NCBI GenBank assembly: GCA_026686845.1
Contig: JAIVEN010000013.1
Span: 19,956,001-20,020,000, forward strand
Direction: 5' to 3'
DNA: 64,000 nt
Source: Adenanthera pavonina
Lineage: Eukaryota > Streptophyta > Magnoliopsida > Fabales > Fabaceae
Below are positions 12,533 through 23,260 of this stretch, one piece after another. A program made the position numbers and the translations under genes. The notes under the pieces were generated by a model. The model made no database searches. It was not told where the DNA came from and saw only the letters and a list, made by a program, of their open reading frames with translations. The first letter of the stretch is position 1. Each line of letters opens with the position of its first letter.

Positions 12533-12659
12533 ATCTCCCCCTTTTTGATGATGACAAATCACTAGTGAAAATTATGCTTAATAAATAATTAACACATATA
12601 ATGCAGTTTAATTCAGATAATTCTAGATTAAGCATATGCATATTTTTCACATAACTTCT
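12533..12659 (-). other. Element A, 3' end of the internal region with polypurine tract
   Basis: Next to the 3' LTR lies the minus-strand purine run aaaaagggggaga (plus strand 12534-12546), the primer for plus-strand DNA synthesis. The remaining 110 bp are non-coding. The stretch ends at the insertion site of B, with the target copy cttct at 12655-12659. Confidence 0.8.
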
Positions 12660-14522
12660 TGTTAGCAAGGCTGACTTCCCAAGAGGGGGGGTGAATTGGG
12701 AAGTTTGAAATTTTTCTGCACAAAGTGAAGTAAGTGAAGATATCACAGTATAATGAAAACAATGCGTAAAACAGAGCAAGGTGAAAAGAAGAGATAAGGA
12801 GAAGAGAACTCAGTGATTTATCCTGGTTCGGTCTATTCTCTTGACCTACATCCAGTCCCCAAGACACCTCTTGAGATTTATCCACTATACAGTAAGAATT
12901 TCAGTGGGCTTCTTGCTAAAGCCACAGTACATGAGTATGCTCTGTTTCTGAGCTCTCTCAAACTCTCCAAGCACTTTCACTATGTGCTTCCCAATCCCCT
13001 TGTGAATACCCCTCACAAGTAAATCTATCTCCCAGATGAAGAGTAGATTGATTACAATGAAATAACTCTCTTGAAAAGAGTAGATATGAAAGTTTAAGTA
13101 CAAGTATAGAAGTTGAGAGGGTAAAAGCTTTTGACAAGAAGATTCAGCAGAAATTCAGTATATACAAGTTTTTTTTTCGTTACCCACAACTTCAAATGAT
13201 GTTGTATTTATAGATTTAGGTCTCAAATATCCGTTAGAGACTAAATCTATCCGTTGGGGAAGTTATCCAACGGTTACTCTGAAAAACTATCCGTTTACCA
13301 ACCGCATTTAATGTTCCTGACATACTGAAATTCAAATGTTGGTTGGTCAACAGACAAATTTTGAAGGAACCGAAGATTAAAGCTTCCAACGTTACAGCAC
13401 GAAGTTTGTCTGTTCATGAAGTGAAATTCGAATTTTGAAACTTACAAAACATTTTCACAATGTGACATACGAATTTTCAAGAAGAAAGTTTTTCGGTTAA
13501 GTATGAACAGTGTTTTCAATTTTCTATAGTGCCCTCGAAATTCGAATTTTGGAAGCCCAAAATTCGTCTATTCCCAGTACGTGAAAAGGAGGTACAGTAG
13601 TTCATTTTCTTCGAAATTCGAATGTTGAAGAGTAAAGTTCGTCTGTCAGAGAGACTCTTTTCAGACTAACTTCATCATTCAAATGTTGCAAGTTCACATC
13701 ATTCTTATGTCAATGTTTCATTTCAACAGACTCAAGAACTTAGCTTCTGAAATTCAAATTTTAATGTTCAAAGTTCGTCTGTCAGAGAGCAGTTTTGAAA
13801 CTTAAATCATTCTTGATCTCAGATGAACTTTAACATAGTTTCAGACGAATTTCTTCTATTTTCTCAAGTTTTGTTTTGTTTGAAATTTGAATTTTGAAGA
13901 CTCAAAGTTCGTCTGTTGCAAAGAAGCATCTTTCAGACTTATATGAAAATTCGAATGTTGGAAGTTCAAAATTCGTCTGTCAGAGAGCATTTATCAAACT
14001 CAATTTCATTTTGATTTCGGATGCACTTTATCATAGTTTCAGACGAATTTCTTTGGTTTTTACAAACTTCATTTTACTTGAAATTCGACTTTTGAAAGTG
14101 TGAAGTTCGTCTGTTACCAAAAGGCCTCTTTTCAGACTAGATGAAAATTCGAATTTTGAACAACCAAAATTCATCTGAAAGAGAGCCATCTCTTTAGACT
14201 TATTCAGTTTTAGCTCAAAATTTGAATTTCCAAAGGCAAAGTTCGAATTTCCAACTTGACAGTTTAGTTTAAACTTTCAACCTTCGTCTGTTTGTGGGTG
14301 TTTTTCAAATATTTAAAGATTTAACATAAAATCAAAGTTTGAAAACATCTTTTCTTCAAATCAAAATCTTTTACCCAATCATAACAAAAACTAAGATTCT
14401 ACAAGAGATCTAATAGCAAATACTCAGAAAATCTTCACTTTAGACAGCTTTGATCTCCTTTGATATCTTCAATCCAAGCTTTTGAATGTTGGTTTGGAAT
14501 CATCAAAACTCTTGTTTCAACA
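12660..14522 (-). repeat. 3' LTR of element B
   Basis: Starts tgttagcaaggc and ends tttcaaca. It is nearly identical to 34735-36598; many differences lie at CpG positions of the ttcgaa motif. About ten copies of a unit of the type gaaattcgaatttt plus ttcgtctgtcagagag are spread between 13330 and 14310. Confidence 0.95.
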
Positions 14523-14536
14523 TTCTCCCCCTTTTT
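14523..14536 (-). other. Polypurine tract of element B
   Basis: On the minus strand the run aaaaagggggagaa abuts the 3' LTR. A second purine run of the type gagggggagc lies about 55 bp upstream, at plus-strand positions 14590-14600. Several tracts before the 3' LTR are a known Sirevirus trait. Confidence 0.85.
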
Positions 14537-14795
14537 GATGATGACAAAATAACTTACAAACTGGATTAGTACTCAGGTTTGCTTTCACAAGCTCCCCCTC
14601 AACATATGCATAAGATATCAAATCAACAGATTAAGTGAAGAGATTTAAGGCACAAAACATTGCAACAAAGGGATCCATTCATTTAATCAAGAGTTGCTTG
14701 TACAGAAACAAATTAATCAAAGTTCAAACATCAAATCCAAAACACAAATGCACAAAGTACAAAGTACAACAAAAGGACTTAAGCCTAATCTCCAA
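14537..14795 (-). other. Non-coding tail between third ORF and polypurine tract of B
   Basis: The stretch contains the accessory purine run near 14595 and a 'catatgcataag' block conserved in C (about 23050) and D (about 54940). No coding sequence. Confidence 0.6.
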
Positions 14796-16960
14796 TCATT
14801 TCTTCTTGGACAAGGTCTTCTTGCTGTAGGATTTCCCTTTCCCTTTTCCAGATTGCTCAGCAGTAGGCTTTCCAGTTTGCCCAGACTTCTCCACCTTTTT
14901 GGCATCATCAGGAAGCCCAACAAAGTCAGCCGGAGGAGGGATCTGAGGACAGGAATAGCACAAAGTGGCACAGGAGCAAAAGGGATTTCAGGTTCAGTTA
15001 GGGGCTCAGTGCTTGGTTCCTCATCAGAGATTTCCAGCAGCTGCTGTATTGCCTGTCTGGAAAGAGCTAGTTGAGCTCTTTGTTCCTCTGAAAGTCCATA
15101 GGCAGCAAGAGAAGAAGAAGCTGGTTTAGCAGGAGGAAACATTTCTTCCAACCTTCTCCTCTGAGCTTCCAGTAGAGCATTGTGAGCAATGGCAATAAAG
15201 TTAACAACAGGTACAAGGCTCCTTTCTTCATTGCTCACATCTTCTTGCATAGAGGAGGTTGAAATGGCTGCAACCAGTTTTTCAACTTGCTCAGATTCTT
15301 GAATTGACAGAATTGAATCCTGAGCATCTTCTTGCATGGGCTCATGAGGGCTTGTATCTTGGAGACCTTCTTCTTCCAATCCATAGTCCAAGGGTGGACC
15401 AGGACTTGGTGTTCTCATTGCACCATCACCATCTATATCATCATTATCATGGTCAGAGGAGGCAATCTCGAAGGGACTTGGAGGCACAGGGGATGGAGAC
15501 AGAGTAGGCTCAGGGACACCAGTCTGAGGTGGAGCTGAAGTGGTAGGAAATGCATTTCTTATCTCTTCATAGGCATCAGCCACCACCTTCATATTCACAG
15601 CCAACTGATGGATCTGATCTTGTAGATGAGTAAATTTGGCATTTTGCTCATCTCTTATGCTGAGAATGAGTGTTGACAGACTGTCAAACAACTCAGTGAT
15701 CTTTGTTAGCCTGGCCCGTGAGGAGGGAGTGGAAGGAGGGTGAGAAGGCCTGGAGGGAGATGGGATTGGCTGAGAAGGCTGAGGTACAGATCTGCCAGGG
15801 GCCTCAGAAGTTCCTTCTTGTTGGAGGGATGCATCAGCAACAAAGAACAAGTCTTCAGATTTCCCTGCTCCCTTTCCAACCCATCGTCCTTCATCTCTTT
15901 CAATGCCCATCCTTTGCAGTTCCTCCTCTTTGAATGCCTCAGTGAGTTTCCCTTTCCCCTTTTCAATGTGTTGAATCCTAGCATGCTGTAGGATTCTTGA
16001 AATAATTGCTGCATAGGGGAGTGTGGAATCGTTCCTCTGATCCCTTGCCTTTATCATTCGCTGGAGGATGATATGACCCATGTTAATCAGCTTCCCACGT
16101 ATGATAGCAGTCATCACATGAGCCTCTGCACTTGTTATCAAATTGAAGCTGCCACCCTTGTTGAAAATGATCCTGGACACTATGTAGTGTAGGATCCTGA
16201 CTTGTACACTTAGGTCTGTGGACTTCAACAGATTTATTGTTGGCCTGTTCTCCCTTCTCCTGAATAAGGTGTCCAAAATGGTGCTCTCTTTGTAGTTCAG
16301 AAAGGATCCACCTTCTTCATCAGCTGTGCTTTCCTCATCCATATATCCAGAGGCTGTGATGTCAATTTTCAGCCCATCTTATCCTGGGATTTCCAGCACT
16401 TCATTAATTATTTCATCAGCAAGCCAGATGGTCCTTGATCTCAAAGTGACCTCCCATTTCTTTTTCTTGCTGTTATATTGAAGAGAGGCATACCAAGTCT
16501 TCACTACTTCATCATCATATTTTTCAGCAATTTCCAACAGGTTTTTATTTCTTATCAACCATATTGCAGCATCAAAGTTGTTGGATATCAAAAATTGCTC
16601 CATATTTACACAGTGAGGCTTGATTACCTTTTTGCTGGAAAACTTGGCAGAATACTCTTCTTGAATCTCAGGAGTGCTCCAAAGTGGTAGTGTAGTAAGC
16701 TCAAATTCTCCAGATTGTGTAGAAGAGGAGGAAGCCACAACAGTAGTATCAGCTGAAGGAACCGCAGTTTTTGATGAGGAAGGTCCAACTTTCTGCGAAT
16801 CTGTCTTAAATGATGATTTCTGGCATTTAGAAGGGGTAGCTTTACTGGGTACGGCCTTTCTCTTGGATTTCTCTCCTTTCTTTGTAGCATATTGAGATTT
16901 GACCGTTCTTTTTGGCCGAGTTCCAGCTTGTCCTGCTTCAGGGATCTTTACTCTCGCCAT
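14796..16960 (-). pseudogene. Third ORF of element B (plant transposon protein-like), broken
   Basis: It starts with ATG at 16960 (MARVKIPEAG) and runs about 720 codons; the end is inferred at 14796-14798 by comparison with C. Segments in order: a basic Lys/Ser-rich N-terminus that could be a nuclear signal (about 1-60); a folded part with VVKTWYASLQYNSKKKKWEVTLRSR and a later LPYAAIISRILQHARI block that resembles the 'putative plant transposon protein' family; a Pro/Ser-rich linker; a coiled-coil-like stretch (FDSLSTLILSIRDEQNAKF); and an acidic and then basic tail. No signal peptide or membrane helix is visible. A TAA at 16379-16381 replaces a Gln codon found in C, and a frameshift near 14955 spoils the C-terminus. 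The position after pol equals that of the SIRE1 env-like gene. The function is unknown. Confidence 0.75.
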
Positions 16961-17794
16961 TTCTCAGTTGAAGAATGCAGAATGTGGCTGAGAATAGGTT
17001 TATGGGATACGAATGGAAGTTTAAATGGTGAAGAATGACGGTTTTTGGTCAGGAGTTAAGAGGATTGAAGAGAGAGTCAGAACAGACTTAGAGAGGTTAC
17101 CAATAGGGTTACGCCTGTTCTTTGGAAAATCGTTGCATTTAACGTATGTAACCGTCTGACAGACGAATTTTAAGGGGTTAAAATTTGAACTTTGGGCAGT
17201 TACAAGTTAAACCGTTCAGTACAGTTTACTAACAGACGAATTTTCATCCTGAAAGTTCGTCTGACAGTGGCTTGAAACAAGCAAAACAAACACAACAGAT
17301 GAATTTTGTTCCACCAAAGTTCGAATGTTGAAACGAAAAAGGCAGGCAACAATTAAACCATCAATCAACATATGAATTAAACATGCAGAACTACATCTTT
17401 CAAGAATTTAACATGAAGGACACGATTCAACAGACGAATTTTGAACTGAAAATTCGAATTTTTCAACTTTTGTAAAGATTGTCCAATATTCGTATGTTAA
17501 GAAGTGAAAATTGGCATAATAGTGATGGACAATCATAATTATGAAATTTTTATTTTTGAAAATTTGAACTTTCAAGATCCAACAGACGAATTTTGAGGCA
17601 TCTCAGAAAACTGTTCCAAGGCATAACAGGCCGAAGTTCATCTGTTAGTGAACTGAAATTCGAATGTTGACCATATTGACCACGTCAAAAGCACAGTTTA
17701 TGAAGCAAAATACGTCTAACATACATTAAAATGTGAATTTCATCTTTAAAAACTTACAGAATGGATCCAGAACTTAGAATTTACATCATTTACT
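16961..17794 (-). other. Spacer between pol and third ORF of B, rich in LTR motif
   Basis: No coding sequence. The spacer carries many copies of the two words typical of the LTRs: ttcgaattt-like palindromes and cagacgaattttg (the reverse complement of the caaaattcgtctg word). It may hold the leader of a subgenomic or spliced RNA for the third ORF; this is inference. Confidence 0.55.
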
Positions 17795-20700
17795 TTATTT
17801 TCTGGTTGTTCCATTCTGATGTGCTCCAATCTTCAAGTTTATTGCCATTGTATCTTGTGGGGAGCACAGCTCATTGGGATTTACCATTCCTAATTCTCTT
17901 CTTATTTTGCAATGCCTGTCTTCTGATAAAGGTTTTGTGAGTATATCAGTAACTTGATCCTCTGGTGGGATGTACTCCAGTCTGACTTCTCCTTTCAGAA
18001 TGTGATCTCTTATGAAGTGGTGCCTAACTTCAATATGTTTCGTCCTTGAATGCATGACAGGGTTCTTGGTGATATTTATAGCACTTTGGTTGTCACACAT
18101 GATCGATATCTCTTTTATTTTAACCTCAAGATCTTCAAGCTGCTGTTTCATCCAGATGACTTGGGCACAACAACTTCCAGCTGCAACATACTCAGCTTCT
18201 GCTGTGGATAAGGCCACACTGTTTTTCTTTTTGCTGAACCATGAAACTAGGCATCCTCCAAGAAACTGACAAGTTCCACTTGTGCTTTTTCTGTCAGTTT
18301 TGGATCCTGCAAAATCAGCATCAGTGTATCCTTTGAGATCTTCTCCATTGCCTTTTGGATACCAAAGACCTATCTGTGATGTTCCAATAAGATATCTAAA
18401 AATTCTTTTCACAGCTATTGCATGGGTTTCTTTGGGGCATGATTGGAACCTGGCACACATACAGATACTGAACATAATATCAGGTCTGCTAGCAGTTAGG
18501 TACAACAAGGATCCAATCATTCTCCTGTACTGAGTAATGTCAAACATCTTCCCATTTTCATCCATGTCCAGTTTGGTTGCAGTTGCCATAGGTGTTCCCA
18601 TTGGTTTGGCATTCTTCATTCCAAACTTCTTTAGCAGCTCCTTTAGATACTTGGATTGACTGAGAAAGATACCATCATGAAGTTGTCTGATTTGCAATCC
18701 AAGGAAGAAGTTGAGTTCACCCATCATAGACATCTCGAATTCTCCCTACAATAACTCAGAGAATTTCTTGCAAAGAGTTTCATTAGTAGCACTGAAAATA
18801 ATATCATCAACATAGATTTGAACAATTAGTAAATCTTTATTTTCTTTCTTAGTGAATAAAGTTGTGTCAACTTTGCCTATATTGACCCCTTTTCAGTTAG
18901 AAAATTGCTCAGTCTCTCATACCATGCTCTAAGGGCCTGTTTTAAACCATAGAGAGCCTTTTTTAGTTTATAAACATGGTTTGGTTTTGTAGAATCCTCA
19001 AAACCTGGAGGTTGATCTACATAAACTTCTTCCATGATGTATCCATTTAGAAAGGCACTTTTTAAATCCATTTGATACAGTAAGATGTTTTTCATGCATG
19101 CATATGCTAGCAGTATTCTTATAGCTTCTAATCTAGCTACTGGTGCAAAGGTTTCTTCAAAAACAATACCTTCTTCCTGATTATACCCTTTGGCAACCAA
19201 TCTAGCTTTATTTTTTATTATTGTTCCAAATTCATCAAGTTTGTTTCTGAAGACCCATTTAGTACCAATAACAAAATGATTCTTGGGTCTGGGCACTAAA
19301 TCCCAAACTTGATTTCTTTCAAATTGATTTAATTCATCTTGCATAGCCATAATCCAGTGTTTATCAGTTAAGGCTTCTTCAGCACATTTGGGTTCAATTT
19401 CAGAAATGAAAGCGCAGTTGAGCATTTGATCCCTTAACTGTTTTCTGGTTTTGACTTTCTCTTGAGCATTCCCTATTACTTGATCAACATAGTGATTCCT
19501 TTGATATCTCGAAGCTCTAGGGAGTTCTTGAGCTGTTTCTTCATTATTTTCATCATCAAACTCTTGCTCCTGGATATCTTCCTCTGTGTCAACATATTCA
19601 GATATCTTTGGAGGTTCAGTTTTACTTTTGTCAGAAATTCCCAGTTTTTCAAAATTGAAAGTAAGATCATCCTTATTGGTAACATGTTTTGAAACAGTTT
19701 CATTTTCAATGAAAACCACATGCACTGATTCTTCTACTACATTTGATCTTTTATTATAAACCCTATAAGCCTTACTCCTACTTGAATAGCCCAAAAATAT
19801 ACCTTCATCGGATTTGGCATCAAACTTACCCAGATTTTCTTTCCCATTGTTATGAATGAAGCATTTGCACCCGAACACATGGAGGTGTGACAGATTTGGC
19901 TTTCTTCCCTTGTACAGCTCATATGGAGTCTTCCCAAGGATTGGTCTGATGTAGGCTCTGTTTATGATGTAACTTGCTATATTCACTGCATCAGCCCAGA
20001 ACACTTGAGAGAGTTGCTTCTCATTCAGCATATCTCTAGTCATCTCTCCAATGGTTCTGTTCTTCCTTTCCACCACTCTATTTTGTTGAGGAGTTCTTGG
20101 TGCTGAGAAGTTGTGGTCAATCCCATGCTCATTGCAGTACTCCAGGAAGTATGCATTTTCAAATTCTCCTCCATGGTCTGACCTGATAGACACAATAGAA
20201 ATACCTTTCTTATTTTGCACTTTCTTAGCTAAGGTTACAAATGCATCAAAGGTATCACTTTTAGAGGAAAGAAACAATGTCCAAGTGAATCTAGAATAAT
20301 CATCTACAATTACAAGCACATACATATTACCACCAAGACTTTTCACCCTGGATGGTCCAATTAAGTCCATATGCAACAATTCAAGTGGTCTTGTTGTGGT
20401 AACTACATTTTTAGATTTGAAGGATGATTTAGTTTGTTTTCCTCTTAAGCATGCATCACATTCTTTATCCTTTTCAAAAGATATTTTTGGTAGACCAGTT
20501 ACTAGCTCATTTTTAATCAGTTTAGACAATTGATTCATGTTAACATGAGCTAATCTCCTATGCCATAACCAACTATCATTATCCTGACTAATTAAACATA
20601 CAGAATCCAAGGGAGGAAGTTCATCAAGGTCAATAGTATAACAGTTACCATCCCTTTGAGCTTTGAGGATTACTTTGTGATCACTTTTTCTGATGACCAG

Positions 20701-20992
20701 GCAAAACTGAGTCAAACAGCACCCAGTTTCCTCTGTCACGGGTCTGACTTACGCTTAGCAAATTATGGTTGAGGCCAATTACAAACAACACCTCTTCAAT
20801 GGATGTTTCTGGATTTTTGCCAATAATGCCAATACCGACAATTTTGCCATATTGATCACCTCCAAAGGTCACGTTTCCTCCTTTCTTGTCTCTAAGAGTG
20901 ATGAACTTCTCCTTATCACCAGTCATGTGACTTGAGCAGGCACTGTCCATATACCATTTGTTGCTTTTCTTAGCTATAAGACAGACCTGCAA
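17795..20992 (-). pseudogene. pol: pol polyprotein of element B (protease-integrase-RT-RNase H), broken
   Basis: Domain order: aspartic protease (DSACSSHMT motif near 20950); integrase with HHCC zinc site (HRRLAHVN ... CDACLRGK) and the D,D,E residues (HMDLIGP, SDHGGEFEN, VERKNRT); Ty1-copia reverse transcriptase (ARLVAKGYNQEEG, QMDLKSAFLNG, YVDD near 18800); RNase H (TDADFAGSKTDRKSTSG, ALSTAEAEY, CDNQSAI). Breaks: a 2-bp loss near 20709 relative to C shifts the frame in the protease-integrase linker; a 1-bp loss near 18885 shifts it just before YVDD; TAG at 18746-18748 replaces Gln. Past the usual C-terminus (LGMVNPNEL) the frame runs on for about 25 residues to 17795, because a deletion of roughly 100 bp relative to C removed the normal stop. 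The frame has no ATG at its start: ATA stands where D has ATG. Confidence 0.9.
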
Positions 20993-21000
20993 AACAAAGT

Positions 21001-21209
21001 TTATGTTTTCCTTTTAGGTACCCAAATTTGCTTGGGTCCTTTTCTGTCAGTAGGTATTTCCCTAGATGCAGATGCAACTTTGGGAACCCATTCAACTTTC
21101 CTGCCAAGTCCATTTTTGTTCAAAGCACAAGAACTGGAAATATGTCCCTTTTTGTTACAGAAATGACAGGTAGTGAAAGGACTGCTAGATTGAGAAGTAG
21201 GAAGAAAAC
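21001..21209 (-). pseudogene. gag: gag of element B, C-terminal piece (second zinc knuckle)
   Basis: This is the end of the B gag frame. It holds the CCHC zinc knuckle CHFCNKKGHISSSC and the conserved end WVPKRKT before TAA at 21001-21003. The upstream part lies at 33129-34679 on the far side of element C, which inserted at 21209/21210. The two parts join in a register that matches gag of C around 29770, with the duplicated target aaaac/aaaat. Confidence 0.85.
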
Positions 21210-22971
21210 TGTTAGCTAGGCTGACTTCCCAAGAGGGGGGTGAATTGGGAAGATTGAAATTTTTCTGCACAAAGTGAAGTAAGTGAGGATATCACAATAT
21301 AATGAAAACAATGCGTAAAACAGAGCAAGATGAAAAGTAAAGATAGGAAGAAGAAAACTCAGTGATTTATCCTGGTTCGGTCTTTACACTTGACCTACAT
21401 CCAGTCCCCAAGACACCTCTTGAGATTTATCCACTATACAGCAAGAATTTCAATGGGCTTCTTGCTAAGGCCACAGTACACGAATATGCTCTGTTTCTGA
21501 GCTCTCTCACACTCTCCAAGCACTTTCACTATGTGCTTCCCAATCCCTTGTGAATACCCCTCACAAGTAAATCTATCTCCAAGATGAAGAGTAGATTGAT
21601 TACAATGAAATAACTCTCTTGAAAAGAGTAGATATGAAAGTTTCAGTACAAGTATAGAAGTTGAGAGGGTAAAAGCTTTTGAGAAAAGATTTAACAGAAA
21701 TTCGGTACACACTTGTTTGATTTGTTACCCACAACTTCAAATGTTGTTGTATTTATAGATTTAGGTCTCAAATATCCGTTAGAGACTTTAATCTATCCGT
21801 TGGAGAAGTTATCCAACGGTTACTCTGAAAAACTATCCGTTTACCAACCGCATTTAATGTTTCTGACATACTGAAATTCGAATTTTGGCCGGTCAACAGA
21901 CGAATTTCGAAGGAACCGAAGGTTAAAGCTTCCAACGTTACAACACGAAGTTCGTCTGTTCATTAAGTGAAATTCGAATTTTGAAACTTACAAAACATTT
22001 TCACAATGTGACATACGAATTTTCAAGAAGAAAATTTTTCGGTTAAGTGTGAACAGTGTTTTCAATTTGCTACAGTGCCCTCGAAATTCGAATTTTGAAA
22101 GGGTGAAATTCGTCTGTCAGAGAGACTCTTTCCTGACTAATTTCATCATTCGAATGTTGATGTTTCACTTAAACAGACTTAAGATTTTTGCTTTCTGAAA
22201 TTCGAATTTCAATGTTCAAAGTTCGTCTGTCAGAGAGCAGTTTTGAAACTGAAATCATTCTTGATCTCAGATGAACTTTAACATAGTATCAGACATATTT
22301 CTTCTATTCTCTCAAATTTTGTTTTGTCTGAAATTTGAATTTTGGAGACTTAAAGTTCGTCTGTTACAAAGAAGCTTCTTTCAGACTTATATGAAAATTC
22401 GAATGTTGGCAGTTCAAAATTCGTCTGTCAGAGAGCATTTATCAAACTCAGTTTCATTTGATTTCAGATGCATTTTATCATAGTCTCAGACGAATTTCTT
22501 TGGTTTTCACAAACTTCATTTTTTCTTGAAATTCGAATTTTGAAAGTGTGAAGTTCGTCTGTTACCAGAAAGGCTTCTTTCAGACTAGATGAAAATTTGA
22601 ATTTTGAGCAGCCAAAATTCGTCTGACAAAGAGCCATCTCTTCAGACTCATTCAGTTTCAGCTTGAAGTTCAAACTTCCAAAGGCAAAGTTCGAATTTCC
22701 AACTTGACAGTTTAGCTTAATCTTTCAACCTTCGTCTATTTGTGGGTGTTTTTCAAATAGGTAAAGATTTAACACAAAATCAAGGTTTGAAAACATCTTT
22801 TTCTCAAATCAAAATCTTTTACCCAATCATAATAAAAACTAAAGATTCTACAAGAGATCTAACAGCAAATACTCATAAAGTCTTCACTTGACACAGCTTT
22901 GATCTCCTTTGATATCTTCAATTCAAGCTCTTGAGTGTTGGTTTACAATCATCAAAACTCTTGATTCAACA
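21210..22971 (-). repeat. 3' LTR of element C
   Basis: Starts tgttagctaggc and ends ttcaaca. It matches 31429-33128 almost base for base except for a block of about 64 bp at 22554-22617 that is missing from the other LTR. Confidence 0.95.
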
Positions 22972-22985
22972 TTCTCCCCCTTTTT
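22972..22985 (-). other. Polypurine tract of element C
   Basis: The minus-strand run aaaaagggggagaa abuts the 3' LTR. An accessory purine run (gagggggag) lies at plus-strand 23040-23050. Confidence 0.85.
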
Positions 22986-23260
22986 GATGATGACAAAACA
23001 ACTCACAAACTGGATTAGTACTTGGGTTTGCTTTCATAAGCTCCCCCTCAACATATGCATAAGATATCAAAGCAACAGATTAAGTGAAGAGATTCAAAGC
23101 CCAAAACATTGCAACCATGAACATACTATGTATCACCAAACTGTTGTAATACAAATTCCAATTAAAGAGTAGTTCTTAAAAAAAAAAACAAACAACCAAT
23201 TACAATCAACCAATTAAAACAAGATACAACAAGAAGATTCAGCCTAAGATCTAAAAAATA
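22986..23260 (-). other. Non-coding tail after third ORF of C
   Basis: Contains the accessory purine run and a poly-A run on the plus strand at 23178-23187. No gene. Confidence 0.5.

Noticed and set aside
14694..15074. Plus-strand ORF of 126 codons, and others at 15259-15991
   Set aside because: They lie antisense to the third ORF of element B; composition mirrors the true minus-strand frame and no domain is seen.
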